Translations under genes and position numbers: made by a program | The notes under the pieces: model-generated | What the model was told of the DNA's origin: nothing | What the model saw: only the letters and a program-made list of their open reading frames with translations | Databases searched by the model: none | NCBI RefSeq assembly: GCF_026157105.1 | Contig: NZ_JANPVQ010000001.1 | Location: forward strand, 1,605,501 to 1,669,500 | Length of the DNA: 64,000 nt | Source of the DNA: Sphingomicrobium marinum | Lineage (GTDB): Bacteria; Pseudomonadota; Alphaproteobacteria; Sphingomonadales; Sphingomonadaceae | Reading direction: 5' to 3' | Shown: in pieces, positions 25,009-34,095 of the stretch | Numbering within the stretch: the stretch's first letter is position 1 | How the letters are laid out: the number at the start of each line of letters is the position of its first letter

Positions 25009-25964
25009 AGCCCCCGCTCCTCACGGATCCGCCGCCACTCCCTGACATTTGCATTATGCTCTTCGAGCGTGCGCGCGAAGACGTGTCCGCCGGTGCCATC
25101 GGCAACGTAATATAGCGCATCGGTTTCGGCCGGATTGAGTGCGGCGCGGATGCTTTCGATCCCCGGATTGGTGATCGGCCCTACCGGCAGGCCGGATATC
25201 GCCCGCGTATTGTAGGGGTTGGGATCGCGTAGTTCGCTGACCCGGATCATACGCCCCAAAGGGCGGCCTTGCGTGATCGGATAGATGGTCGTTGCGTCCG
25301 CCCCCAACTGCATGCCGATCTTGAGGCGGTTGGTCATGACGCCCGCCACCATTTCACGCTCCTCGGGCTTGCCGGTTTCCTTCTCGATGATCGACGCGAG
25401 GATGATCGCTTCCTCGGGGGTCGATACCGCCGCGCGATCGCTGCGCGCCGCCCAGGCTTCGGCCAGCGCCTTGTCCATTGCCGCCTGCATCCGCTGCACG
25501 ACCGCCGCGCGCGTCTCCCCGCGCTGATAGCTATAGGTCTGCGGCAACACGCTGCCCTCAGGCGGCAACGGCGCCTCGCCTTCGAGATAGGGAATCTTGG
25601 CAAGCTTTTCCTGAACCAGCACGCTCGGCATCCCTTCGGGAATGGCGATCATGCGCTGGTAGGGCGTGTCGTGCTGGACGATATCCAGGATTCGCGATGC
25701 GCTGGTGCCCGGCGGAATACGAAATTCCCCCGCCTGGATCGGATCGCCGCCGCCGAACAGCTTGGCGCCGATGCGCCACAAGGTCGGCGAAATGACGATC
25801 TTGCCCTCGGCCGCCAGTCGCTCGCCGAGGCCGTTCAGGGTCGTGCCTTCCTCGACGATAATCGTATCGGGCTGCTCGCCAGGACCCTCGCCCCACCAGC
25901 CATAGCCGATGAACGCGAAAGCCGCTGCACCAAGCAGCAGGAGGAGGATCAGAAGCTTTTTCAC
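25005..25964 (-). CDS. mltG: Endolytic peptidoglycan transglycosylase MltG
   Basis: A 319-residue inner-membrane enzyme that cuts nascent glycan strands and may set their length. One N-terminal membrane helix (LLILLLLLGAAAFAFIGY) is followed by a LysM-like part and the YceG catalytic domain. The catalytic Glu lies in IILASIIEKETGKPEER. MTNRLKIGMQLGADATTIY and GLPVGPITNPGIESIRAAL are family hallmarks. It overlaps fabF by 4 bp, the common fabF-mltG order of alphaproteobacteria. Confidence 0.96.
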   Translation of the reverse strand: MKKLLILLLLLGAAAFAFIGYGWWGEGPGEQPDTIIVEEGTTLNGLGERLAAEGKIVISPTLWRIGAKLFGGGDPIQAGEFRIPPGTSASRILDIVQHDTPYQRMIAIPEGMPSVLVQEKLAKIPYLEGEAPLPPEGSVLPQTYSYQRGETRAAVVQRMQAAMDKALAEAWAARSDRAAVSTPEEAIILASIIEKETGKPEEREMVAGVMTNRLKIGMQLGADATTIYPITQGRPLGRMIRVSELRDPNPYNTRAISGLPVGPITNPGIESIRAALNPAETDALYYVADGTGGHVFARTLEEHNANVREWRRIREERGL

Positions 25965-27217
25965 ACGCGCTTCATGATCAGGCTGGCGTTGGTGCCGCCG
26001 AAGCCGAAGCTGTTATTGAGCACCGCATCGACTTTACGTTCACGCGCCTTGAGCGGGACGAGGTCGACACCTTCTGTGCCTTCGTCCGGATTATGCAGGT
26101 TGAGCGTGGGCGGGACGATCTGGTCGCGAATGGCGAGAATGCAGAAAATGCTCTCCACCGCGCCCGCGCCGCCTAGCAGATGGCCGATGGCCGACTTGGT
26201 CGAGCTCATCGAAGCGCCGCCGATATCGTCACCGAAGAGACGCTTCACTGCGCCGAGTTCGATGGTGTCGGCCATCGTCGAGGTGCCGTGCGCGTTGATA
26301 TAATCGATATCGCCCGGTTCAAGACCCGCCTTGTCGAGCGCGGCCTTCATCGAGCGGAAGGCCCCGTCGCCGTCGGGATGCGGGGCGGTAACGTGGTAGG
26401 CATCGCCCGACAGGCCGTAGCCGACGACCTCGGCATAGATTTTCGCGCCGCGCGCCTTGGCGTGTTCATATTCCTCGAGCACCACCACGCCAGCGCCTTC
26501 GCCCATCACAAACCCGTCACGATCCTTATCGTACGGGCGCGACGCTTCGGTCGGTCGGTCGTTATAGCTGCTGTTCAAGGCGCGCGCCTGGGCGAAGCCG
26601 GCCACGCCAATGGGGCAGATGGTGGCTTCGGCACCGCCCGCCAGCATGATGTCGGCATCGCCGTCCTTGATCATGCGCGCTGCGTCACCGATCGAGTGCG
26701 CGCCAGTCGAGCAGGCCGTCACGACCGCGTGGTTGGGGCCCTTGAGACCATATTTGATCGAAACCTGGCCCGAGATGAGGTTGATGAGACGTCCATGCAC
26801 GAAGTGCGGGCTGACGCGGCCAGGACCGCGTTCGTCAAGGACGAGGCTCTCGCTCTCGATGCCCGGCAGGCCGCCGATGCCCGACCCGATCGAGCAGCCG
26901 GCGCGCAGCTTCATCTCGTCGCTCATGTCCTCAAGCCCGGCATCCTCGATGGCCTGGCCTGCGGCGTCGATGCCGTAGACGATGAAGGGATCGACCTGGC
27001 GCTGCACCTTGCTGTCGACGCGCTTGTCCGGATCGAAACCATATTCATGGTCCGCGGGCTTCACCTCGCAGGCGATCTGGCACTTCTGGTCCGATGCATC
27101 GAACCTGGTAATCGGGCCGGCGCCCGATTTGGCGGCAAGGATGTTCTTCCAGCTTGTCTCGACGTCGCCGCCAAGCGGCGTCACGAGTCCCAGTCCGGTT
27201 ACGACCACACGGCGCAT
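25961..27217 (-). CDS. fabF: Beta-ketoacyl-ACP synthase II
   Basis: A 418-residue cytosolic condensing enzyme that extends fatty acids using malonyl-ACP. The Cys-His-His triad is visible: Cys in VVTACSTGAHSIGDAARM, His in NAHGTSTMADTIE and His in KSAIGHLLGGAGAVE. I chose the ATG at 27217 (MRRVVVTGLG), preceded by TTTGGAGACATAT on the minus strand, over a TTG twelve bases upstream. It lies between acpP and mltG. Confidence 0.97.
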   Translation of the reverse strand: MRRVVVTGLGLVTPLGGDVETSWKNILAAKSGAGPITRFDASDQKCQIACEVKPADHEYGFDPDKRVDSKVQRQVDPFIVYGIDAAGQAIEDAGLEDMSDEMKLRAGCSIGSGIGGLPGIESESLVLDERGPGRVSPHFVHGRLINLISGQVSIKYGLKGPNHAVVTACSTGAHSIGDAARMIKDGDADIMLAGGAEATICPIGVAGFAQARALNSSYNDRPTEASRPYDKDRDGFVMGEGAGVVVLEEYEHAKARGAKIYAEVVGYGLSGDAYHVTAPHPDGDGAFRSMKAALDKAGLEPGDIDYINAHGTSTMADTIELGAVKRLFGDDIGGASMSSTKSAIGHLLGGAGAVESIFCILAIRDQIVPPTLNLHNPDEGTEGVDLVPLKARERKVDAVLNNSFGFGGTNASLIMKRV

Positions 27218-27237
27218 ATATGTCTCCAAATACAGCT

Positions 27238-27270
27238 AAGGCCCGGCCCCCTTTTCAGGTGCCGGGCCTT
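27238..27270. terminator. Hairpin between acpP and fabF
   Basis: Perfect 10-bp arms AAGGCCCGGC (27238-27247) and GCCGGGCCTT (27261-27270). On the plus strand five T follow. Both flanking genes run on the minus strand, where the T-run is weak (CCTTAGC), so it may only partly stop transcription from acpP into fabF, or mainly stabilise the acpP mRNA 3' end. Confidence 0.6.
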
Positions 27271-27314
27271 TTTGCCACTCCCGGCCCCTTCCGGGGGTCG
27301 GTCAGATCAGGCGC

Positions 27315-27551
27315 TTAGCCCTTGTTCTTTTCGATGTAGTTGATCGCGTCCTTGACGGTTGCGATGTCTTCCGCCGCATCGTCAGGGATTTCCACGCCGA
27401 ATTCTTCTTCGAACGCCATAACCAGCTCGACGATGTCGAGGCTGTCGGCACCAAGATCGTCGATGAAGCTGGCATCTTCGGTGACTTTCTCGGCTTCGAC
27501 GCCAAGATGTTCCACAACGATTTTCTTCACACGATCAGCAGTGTCGCTCAT
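27315..27551 (-). CDS. acpP: Acyl carrier protein
   Basis: A 78-residue acidic carrier protein of fatty acid synthesis. The phosphopantetheine Ser is residue 37 in [20 protein letters not shown]. Length and charge are typical. It precedes fabF and mltG. A hairpin 45 bp downstream probably makes acpP more abundant than the genes after it, which fits the high demand for this protein. Confidence 0.98.
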   Translation of the reverse strand: MSDTADRVKKIVVEHLGVEAEKVTEDASFIDDLGADSLDIVELVMAFEEEFGVEIPDDAAEDIATVKDAINYIEKNKG

Positions 27552-27651
27552 AAAAGGTTCTCCTGTTAGTCTTTGACCAAGGCCCTAGCGTCGGGAAAGG
27601 CGCACCGCAAGCCTGCTCGACGAAGCCATATCCTCTCTCTAGGAAGGGAAT

Positions 27652-28098
27652 ATGACGCGCGAGCGCCCCCTTACTGCCGGTGAGATCGAGCTTTCGCGGA
27701 CGATTTTCAAGGATTCGATCGATTATCGGCGGGTCCGGCTCAAGCGAAAGAAGTGGTTTCCTTTCCAGCCGCGCGGCGTGGTGATGGCTCCCACGGGGCA
27801 TATACACTTCCATCCCGAAAGCCGCGCTTGGTCCGATGACTTCTCAAAGGAGCCGATCGCGCACCAGGGCCTGTTCATTCACGAAATGACCCATGTCTGG
27901 CAGACGCATAAGGGCGGTTGGTGGTACCTCCTCCTCATGCGTCATCCCTTTTGCCGCTACGGCTTTGAATTGCGCGATAACAAGCCGTTTCGTCTTTACG
28001 GGATCGAGCAGCAGGCGGAGATCGTGCGCCACCATTTCATGGCGCGCCGTGGGCGGCACGGCATCATTGCACCCCCGCCCGACCTTCTGCCGTTCTAG
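27652..28098 (+). CDS. Unknown protein with HEMTH zinc-peptidase-like motif ('vgr-related')
   Basis: A 148-residue protein without signal peptide or membrane helix. Residues 80-95 contain GLFIHEMTHVWQ, which includes an H-E-x-x-H zinc site. A nearby Glu (GIEQQAEIVRHHF) could be the third ligand, as in gluzincins. It is rich in Arg, Trp and His. Such proteins are often labelled vgr-related in sphingomonads, but I see no type VI secretion gene here. It starts 100 bp from divergent acpP. Peptidase activity is inference from the motif only. Confidence 0.7.
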   Translation: MTRERPLTAGEIELSRTIFKDSIDYRRVRLKRKKWFPFQPRGVVMAPTGHIHFHPESRAWSDDFSKEPIAHQGLFIHEMTHVWQTHKGGWWYLLLMRHPFCRYGFELRDNKPFRLYGIEQQAEIVRHHFMARRGRHGIIAPPPDLLPF

Positions 28099-28227
28099 CT
28101 GCCGCGACGGTGTAGCCAAATTGCCACTGTCGGGAATCTAACGTCTGCGCGGGGTCAGAATTGGCTTTGATCGCGCCGCATTTTGACTCATGAATCTTCC
28201 CAATCTCGTGAAAATAGGGGAGATCTC

Positions 28228-30807
28228 ATGAAAACTATACGCAAGACGACCGCCGCTTTCCTCAGTGGAACGGCCATTATGCTCGTCGCTGCGCAGCCTG
28301 CTTTCGCGCAGTCCACCGAGGAAGCCGAAGCGCAGGCCGCGAACCAGCCGGACGATGATGCGCCCGACGAAATCATCGTCACCGCGACCAAGCGTGCCAG
28401 CACGTTGCAGGACGTCCCCTTCTCGATCGACGCCAAGACGACCGAGGATATCGAAAAGCAGAATGCCACGACGGTCGAAGACCTGTCGCGCAGCGTTGCC
28501 GGTCTCACCATCCAGAACCTCGGGCCGGGTCAGAGCCAGGTATCGGTGCGCGGTGTTTCCGCCGGCCAGATCGTCCGCGACCAACCGGGCGTCAAGGAAC
28601 AGGTCGGCATCTATCTCGATGAATCGGTGATCTCGCTGTCGCTGTTCACGCCCGATATCGACCTGTTCGACCTCAACCGCGTCGAGACGCTGCGCGGTCC
28701 GCAAGGCACGCTGTTCGGATCGGGTAGCGTCGGCGGCACGCTGCGTTACATCACCAACCAGCCGCGCATCGGCGTAACCGAAGGCATCATCGAAGCCAAT
28801 GTGAACACCGTCCATGACGGCGGCGAAGGCGGCCATCTCAAGGGCGCACTCAACATCCCGCTGGGCGATACGCTGGCCGCGCGCGCGGTCGGCTACTACC
28901 AGCTTTACCCCGGCTTCATCGACGCCATCGGGCCGGTGACCGAAAACAACATCAATGATGGCAGCCGCGTCGGTGGCCGCCTGTCGCTGCTGTGGGAGCC
29001 GTCGGATTCGGTTCGGATCACCCCGCGCGTCGTCTACCAGGAAATCCAGACCGACGGATTTAACAGGCAGGAATTCTACAACCTCTACGCCAACGAATTC
29101 ACGTTGCCGTCCGTCATCTATGACGAACGCACGCAGTACCTGCGCCTGCAAGAAGCGTTCGAGGATGAGTTCCTCCTCGCCGACCTCACGGCGAGCGTCG
29201 CGTTCGGCGATATCGAACTGACCAGCATCACCAGTTATACCGATCGCTCGATCCTCGTGTCGCGCGATGCCTCGGCGCTAACCGGCTCGGTCTCCGTCGA
29301 TCTCGGCTATCCCGACAGCGCGGTGCGCACGCCGTCCAACCTGCGCGACACCACCGAACTTGAACAGTGGACGCAGGAAGTGCGCCTCGGTTCGATCGGA
29401 CCGGGTCCCTTCCAATGGTTGATCGGCGGCTTCTATTCCGAAACCGATCGCGTCTACGCGCAGCGCCTGCCCACGCCGGGCTACGACGCCGTGACCGACG
29501 CCGTTCTGGGTGCGGGTACGTCTGACGCGGTGCGCAATGGTATCGCGCCGGTCGACAGCCCCTACGCCGCGGACATCCCGTACGACATCAAGCAGAAGGC
29601 CGTGTTCGGCGAAGTCAGCTACGAATTCGGCCGCCTGATCGCGACCATCGGCGGGCGTTATTACGACTTCGAAGAAGAGCGTTCGTTCGTCAACGGCGGC
29701 CTCTTTGCCCCGGGCGATAACCTGTTTGACACCACCCAGTCGGACGGCTTCACGCCGCGCTTCATCCTTTCCTATGAAGCCAGCAACGACCTTCGCTTCA
29801 ACGTCCAGGCATCGAAGGGCTTCCGCCTCGGCGGGGTCAACGATCCGCTCAACGTCGCGCTCTGTTCGACCGAGGACGAGGCCATATTCGGTCCGTTCGC
29901 CGGTGCCTATGAAGATGAAACCTTGTGGAACTACGAAGCGGGGGTGAAGTATTCGACCGGTGCCGTGACGTTCAACGCAGCGGCCTTCCACACCGAAATC
30001 AGCGACCTTCAGGTCACGCTCGATGCCGGAACCTGTTCGAGCCGTATCGTCTTCAACGTCGAAGATGCGCATACGACGGGTGTCGAGGCCGAGTTCGCCG
30101 TTGAACTGGCAGAGGGCCTCGATCTGAGTTTCGCAGGCTCGTACGTGCAGGCGGAATTCGACAGCTCGCTGCCGGGCGCGCTGGCCGTCGCGACGGGTAT
30201 CCGCGAAGGCAATCGACTGCCCACGGTGCCTGAATTCCAGATGGCAGCCACGGCGGGTTACACTACCGCGCTGTCGCGCAACGCCGACGTTTTCATGACG
30301 GCAAGTTTCCAGCACGTCGGATCGCGCTATACGCAGCCGGCCGATCAGGAAAACAACCCGCGGACCTTTGCGCATGGCCTGCCCTTCAACGGACAGGACG
30401 GCACCGAAGCGACCGTGGTGGACCTCGAACTTCCGAGCTACAACTTGGTCGACCTGTCGGCGGGTATCGAGTTCCTCGATGGGCTCGATGTCGTGGTCTA
30501 CGCGAAGAACATCTTCGACGAGAATGCGCTGCTGTCGTTCGACCGCGAGCGTGGCGGGCGCGCCCGTCTCGGCTACCGTGTCGGCAACCCGCGCACGATC
30601 GGGCTGACGCTGCGCAAGCGCTTCAGCGAGCGTCGTGCGGTGATGCCGCCGCCTCCGCCGCCGCCCCCGCCGCCGCCGCCGCCCGAACCCGCGCCGGCAA
30701 CGCAGACCTGCCCCGATGGTGCGGTGATCCTGGCGACCGAGGCGTGTCCTCCGCCCCCGCCGCCACCGCCTCCGCCGCCACCTGCGGTCGAGCCCGAGCG
30801 CGGCTAA
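28228..30807 (+). CDS. TonB-dependent outer-membrane receptor with proline-rich C-terminal tail
   Basis: An 859-residue receptor. It has a signal peptide (ending AFAQ), a TonB-box-like start (DEIIVTATKRASTLQDVPFS), a plug domain to about residue 190 (VETLRGPQGTLFGSGSVGGT) and a beta-barrel. The barrel should end at the Phe of GLTLRKRF, residue 799. A further 60 residues follow, with runs of 13 and 12 prolines around CPDGAVILATEAC. The substrate is unknown; the class is common in sphingomonads. I chose the ATG at 28228 because it opens the signal peptide. The oxidoreductase gene begins 17 bp later. Confidence 0.93.
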   Translation: MKTIRKTTAAFLSGTAIMLVAAQPAFAQSTEEAEAQAANQPDDDAPDEIIVTATKRASTLQDVPFSIDAKTTEDIEKQNATTVEDLSRSVAGLTIQNLGPGQSQVSVRGVSAGQIVRDQPGVKEQVGIYLDESVISLSLFTPDIDLFDLNRVETLRGPQGTLFGSGSVGGTLRYITNQPRIGVTEGIIEANVNTVHDGGEGGHLKGALNIPLGDTLAARAVGYYQLYPGFIDAIGPVTENNINDGSRVGGRLSLLWEPSDSVRITPRVVYQEIQTDGFNRQEFYNLYANEFTLPSVIYDERTQYLRLQEAFEDEFLLADLTASVAFGDIELTSITSYTDRSILVSRDASALTGSVSVDLGYPDSAVRTPSNLRDTTELEQWTQEVRLGSIGPGPFQWLIGGFYSETDRVYAQRLPTPGYDAVTDAVLGAGTSDAVRNGIAPVDSPYAADIPYDIKQKAVFGEVSYEFGRLIATIGGRYYDFEEERSFVNGGLFAPGDNLFDTTQSDGFTPRFILSYEASNDLRFNVQASKGFRLGGVNDPLNVALCSTEDEAIFGPFAGAYEDETLWNYEAGVKYSTGAVTFNAAAFHTEISDLQVTLDAGTCSSRIVFNVEDAHTTGVEAEFAVELAEGLDLSFAGSYVQAEFDSSLPGALAVATGIREGNRLPTVPEFQMAATAGYTTALSRNADVFMTASFQHVGSRYTQPADQENNPRTFAHGLPFNGQDGTEATVVDLELPSYNLVDLSAGIEFLDGLDVVVYAKNIFDENALLSFDRERGGRARLGYRVGNPRTIGLTLRKRFSERRAVMPPPPPPPPPPPPPEPAPATQTCPDGAVILATEACPPPPPPPPPPPPAVEPERG

Positions 30808-30824
30808 GCGGACCAGCGGGAGGG

Positions 30825-32075
30825 ATGGCCAACTTTCCTCTCAACCGCCGCCAGCTGATTGGCGGCATGACGGCCGGGGCACTCGCTCCGGCCGTTTTGC
30901 GTGCGCACAGCCGCGGCAGCGCCGGGCGCGCCGTTGTGGTGGGCGCGGGCGTGTTCGGCGTTTGGACCGCCAAGGCACTGATGGACGCGGGGCTGCACGT
31001 GACGCTGATGGATGCGAATGGTCCCGCTAATGCGCGCGCTTCCAGTGCCGGCGAAAGTCGGATGACCCGCGGCGCTTATGGGCCCGACGAAATCTATACG
31101 CGTATGGCGCTCGCCAGCCTGAGCGACTGGAAGGCGCTGAGTGTCAGCGCCGAACTGCCGCTTTTCCACGCGCATGGAGTGCTTTTCTTCTTCCACGAGG
31201 AAATCGACTATTTCCGCCAGTCGCTCGAGGTTCACCACCGCCTCGGGCTGCCGACTGAAGAACTTACCCCCGAACAGATGGCCGCGCGCTATCCGATGAT
31301 CGATTATGACGGCGTAGCGGTGGGTCTGTTCGAGCCCGAATTCGGGGCGATCATGGCGCGGCGGTCGGTGCAGACGCTGGTCGCGCAAATGGTGCTTGGC
31401 GGGCTCGACTATCGCAGGGGCAAGGCGAGCCCGCTGACAATGCCGCGTGGCCCCTCGCCACTTGGCGCGGTCAGGCTGGACGATGGCAGCCAAATCGAGG
31501 GCGACATCATGGTCTATGCGCTGGGACCGTGGATGCCGCAGGGTTTCCCCGACATCCTCGATCGCAAGATCGTCACGTCGCGCCAGGAAGTCTTCTTTTT
31601 CGCGCCGCCCGCCGGAAGCGACGATTTCAGTCCGGCGAAAATGCCCGGATGGGCCGATTTCGATGCTGGCGGCCTGCACTACGGCTTCCCCGACCTCGAA
31701 GCACGCGGCGCCAAGATCTGCTTCGACAATCACGGGCCCGAGGTCGATCCAGACACCAACCCCCGGCAGGTGACCAAAGAAGGACTGGCGGAAATCATTG
31801 CCTACCGCGATCGACGCTTTCCCAAGCTACGCGGTGCACCGCTGCTGGAAACGCGGGTCTGCCAATATGAAAATAGCTCCAACGGCGACTATCTGATCGA
31901 TCGCCACCCGGGCTACACCAATGTCACGATGGTGGGCGCCGGATCGGGCCATGGCTTCAAGATGGGGCCGGAGGTCGGGCGGTTGGCGGCCCGCGTCGCG
32001 CTTGGCGAAGATCTTGGCGAGCCGCGCTTCACGCTCGCCACCAAGGGAACCACGCAGGCACGCAGCGTTATCTAG
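30825..32075 (+). CDS. Tat-type FAD-dependent oxidoreductase (sarcosine oxidase / SolA-like)
   Basis: A 416-residue DAO-family flavoprotein. The N-terminus NRRQLIGGMTAGALAPAVLR looks like a twin-arginine signal. The FAD Rossmann site is AVVVGAGVFGVWTAKALMDAG with a later GAGSGHGFKMGPEVG. The middle (SSAGESRMTRGAYG) matches monomeric sarcosine oxidase and N-methyltryptophan oxidase. The substrate is probably an N-methyl or secondary amine. It is preceded by GGGAGGG and sits 17 bp after the receptor gene, so uptake and oxidation may be linked. It converges with the gene at 32072. Confidence 0.85.
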   Translation: MANFPLNRRQLIGGMTAGALAPAVLRAHSRGSAGRAVVVGAGVFGVWTAKALMDAGLHVTLMDANGPANARASSAGESRMTRGAYGPDEIYTRMALASLSDWKALSVSAELPLFHAHGVLFFFHEEIDYFRQSLEVHHRLGLPTEELTPEQMAARYPMIDYDGVAVGLFEPEFGAIMARRSVQTLVAQMVLGGLDYRRGKASPLTMPRGPSPLGAVRLDDGSQIEGDIMVYALGPWMPQGFPDILDRKIVTSRQEVFFFAPPAGSDDFSPAKMPGWADFDAGGLHYGFPDLEARGAKICFDNHGPEVDPDTNPRQVTKEGLAEIIAYRDRRFPKLRGAPLLETRVCQYENSSNGDYLIDRHPGYTNVTMVGAGSGHGFKMGPEVGRLAARVALGEDLGEPRFTLATKGTTQARSVI

Positions 32076-32479
32076 AGCGCGGCGGCGCGTTGCAGGTCCT
32101 TGCCGCGCCCGAAGCGATGCAACATGGCCTTCAATTCACTGCGCGAGGGTACGAACAGGCCGCCCTTCGCTTCGCGTGTCTGCGGGGCGATGGGCGTCCA
32201 CTGCCCTTCTTCCATCACTGCAAAACCCGCCATGAACTCCACGGGAACGGGCGTGCCGTCCCAATGCGCGAACCAGCGCGAATGGAAGAGCGGGTGCGGG
32301 TCCTTCATCACGGGAAGGATGCCGCGCGGCTCGAGCACGCGCTCGGCATCGGCCTCGCTGAGCAACACGTCGATATCAGCAATGCCCCCGGGATCGCTGC
32401 CATGCAGCCACACTGCGGCCGACCCGATTATCCACCAGTGATCCTGCGCGTCAGCCAGAATCGCCGCAACACGCTCCAA
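32072..32479 (-). CDS. Nucleotidyltransferase-fold protein
   Basis: A 135-residue protein with the minimal nucleotidyltransferase layout: a helix and WWIIGSAAVWLHGSD (the G-S motif), then ADIDVLLSEADAERVL holding the paired metal-binding Asp (D-x-D). The region PVPVEFMAGFAV may carry the third acidic residue. Such proteins include toxins of MNT-HEPN pairs and standalone unknowns, but no HEPN partner lies beside it. It is 20 bp after grpE on the same strand. Confidence 0.65.
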   Translation of the reverse strand: MERVAAILADAQDHWWIIGSAAVWLHGSDPGGIADIDVLLSEADAERVLEPRGILPVMKDPHPLFHSRWFAHWDGTPVPVEFMAGFAVMEEGQWTPIAPQTREAKGGLFVPSRSELKAMLHRFGRGKDLQRAAAL

Positions 32480-32499
32480 AGACGCAGATAGCGCTTCCT

Positions 32500-33048
32500 T
32501 CAGGGCTTTTTCGCCACCCCGACCATGGCCGGGCGCAGCAAGCGTTCGCGCAGCAGGTAGCCGGCCTGCATCTCCTCGACGATGGTGCCGGGCTTTGCAT
32601 CCTCGGTCGGGATTTCAATCATCGCCTGATGGACGTTGGGATCGAGTTCAAGCCCAACCGACTCCACCCGCACAATGCCATTGCGGCCCATCACCGCCTC
32701 AAGCTCGCGCAGCGTGGCTTCAATGCCTTCGATGAACTTGGCTGCGCGTCCGTCGCGTGCCTCATCGGGCACGTGGTCGAGCGCGCGTTCCAGATTATCC
32801 TTCACCGACAGGATGTCCCTGGCAAAGCCAGACACCGCGAACTTGGTTGCGTCGGCCTTTTCCTGCTCGAGCCGGCGGCGCACGTTCTGCACTTCGGCGG
32901 CAGCATAAAGCGCCTTTTGCTGCGCTTCTTCCAATTGGCCTTCCAGTTCGGCGACCCGATCATGCTCTTTCAGTTCGGGCGACTCTTCGGCCGTCTCTTC
33001 GCGAATCTCTTCGGCTTCTTCGTGCAAATCTTTGTCTTCGTTCATCAT
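32500..33048 (-). CDS. grpE: Nucleotide exchange factor GrpE
   Basis: A 182-residue cytosolic co-chaperone that releases ADP from DnaK. The N-terminal half is acidic and coiled-coil (EELEEAQQ-like helices, RVAELEGQLEEAQQKALYAA, RRRLEQEKADATKFA). The C-terminal beta part has VESVGLELDPNVHQAM and GTIVEEMQAGYLLRERLLRP, which is the family signature. Its ATG overlaps the hrcA stop (ATGA), so it is translated with the heat-shock repressor. Confidence 0.97.
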   Translation of the reverse strand: MMNEDKDLHEEAEEIREETAEESPELKEHDRVAELEGQLEEAQQKALYAAAEVQNVRRRLEQEKADATKFAVSGFARDILSVKDNLERALDHVPDEARDGRAAKFIEGIEATLRELEAVMGRNGIVRVESVGLELDPNVHQAMIEIPTEDAKPGTIVEEMQAGYLLRERLLRPAMVGVAKKP

Positions 33049-34076
33049 GACAATCGTCTCGTAAGCGCTTCTGCGGTGAAGTCCACCATGGGAACGACCC
33101 GCGCATAGTTTAAACGGGTGGGCCCGATCACGCCGATCACGCCCACGACTTCGCCATCGGCGCCCCGATAGGGCTTCGCGATGACGCTCGAACCCGACAA
33201 CGCAAACATGCGGTTTTCGCTGCCGATAAAGATGCGGACCCCTTCACCCTCGCGCGCGCCTTCGAGCAGGCGAACGATTTCCTGGCGTTCTTCGAGCTCT
33301 TCGAGGAGGTGGCGGACGCGGTCGAGATCCTCCGCCGCGCTATCGTCGATCAGGTTGGCCTGCCCGCGCACGATCAGGATCGGGCGATTGTCACCGTCGG
33401 TGCGCCAGTCGGCAAGGCCTGCCGCCACAAGTTCGGCCGCGGCCTTGTCCAGCGCTTCGCGACGATCGCGAATGTCGCGCTTCAGCTGCGCCTGCGCTTC
33501 GGCAAGCGTCAGCCCGGCCAGTTTGGCGGTGACATAATTGCCGATCTCGGTCAGCGCGATCGGACTGATGCCGACCGGTACGTCGATGACGCGGTTTTCG
33601 ACCGACCCTTCGCTGCCGACCAGCACCGCCAGCGCCCTTCCAGGCTCGAGCGGCACGAACGCGAGTTGCTTGAGGCGGAATTCCGCCGTCGGCGCGGTGA
33701 CGACGCCGGCGCAGGACGACAGACCGGACAGCGCAGCGGTGACGCTGCGCAGCGCATCGTCGATGCTGCCTTCGGAGATTTCCGCCTCGATCTTCTCGCG
33801 CGTACGCCGATGCGGCGCCGAGCTCTGCATGATGCCATCGACGAACAGCCTGAGACCCATCTCGGTCGGGACGCGCCCGGCACTGGTATGCGGATGGGTC
33901 AGCAGTCCGCGCTCTTCCAGCTGCGCCATTACGCTGCGGATCGATGCAGGCGACAGGTCGACCTTGCTGGAAATTACCTTCGAACCGACCGGCGCCCCTT
34001 CTTCCAGGTACGCGTCGACGACCTGCGCGAAAATGCTGCGCATCCGGTCGGTCAGATCAAGAATCGGTTCGCTCAT
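33045..34076 (-). CDS. hrcA: Heat-inducible transcription repressor HrcA
   Basis: A 343-residue repressor that binds CIRCE elements of chaperone operons. The N-terminal winged helix is MRSIFAQVVDAYLEEGAPVGSK (split across residues 10-35) followed by LSPASIRSVMAQLEERGLLTHPHTSAGRVPTE. The rest is the GAF-like and dimerisation part. I chose the ATG at 34076 (MSEPILD). No CIRCE site was found upstream. It precedes grpE, the usual order, and follows 19 bp after the DUF6438-type lipoprotein gene, so it may be read through from there. Confidence 0.96.
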   Translation of the reverse strand: MSEPILDLTDRMRSIFAQVVDAYLEEGAPVGSKVISSKVDLSPASIRSVMAQLEERGLLTHPHTSAGRVPTEMGLRLFVDGIMQSSAPHRRTREKIEAEISEGSIDDALRSVTAALSGLSSCAGVVTAPTAEFRLKQLAFVPLEPGRALAVLVGSEGSVENRVIDVPVGISPIALTEIGNYVTAKLAGLTLAEAQAQLKRDIRDRREALDKAAAELVAAGLADWRTDGDNRPILIVRGQANLIDDSAAEDLDRVRHLLEELEERQEIVRLLEGAREGEGVRIFIGSENRMFALSGSSVIAKPYRGADGEVVGVIGVIGPTRLNYARVVPMVDFTAEALTRRLS

Positions 34077-34095
34077 CGCGCAGCGATGTAGGGAC

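Noticed and set aside
29278-30375. 365-codon frame on the minus strand
   Set aside because: It is antisense to the TonB receptor barrel, and shows no domain or ribosome site.
30640-30790. CCG-rich stretch as a tandem DNA repeat or slippage artefact
   Set aside because: Codon use among CCG, CCC, CCT and CCA varies and the frame stays open to a sensible end, so it is coding; a read check is still sensible.
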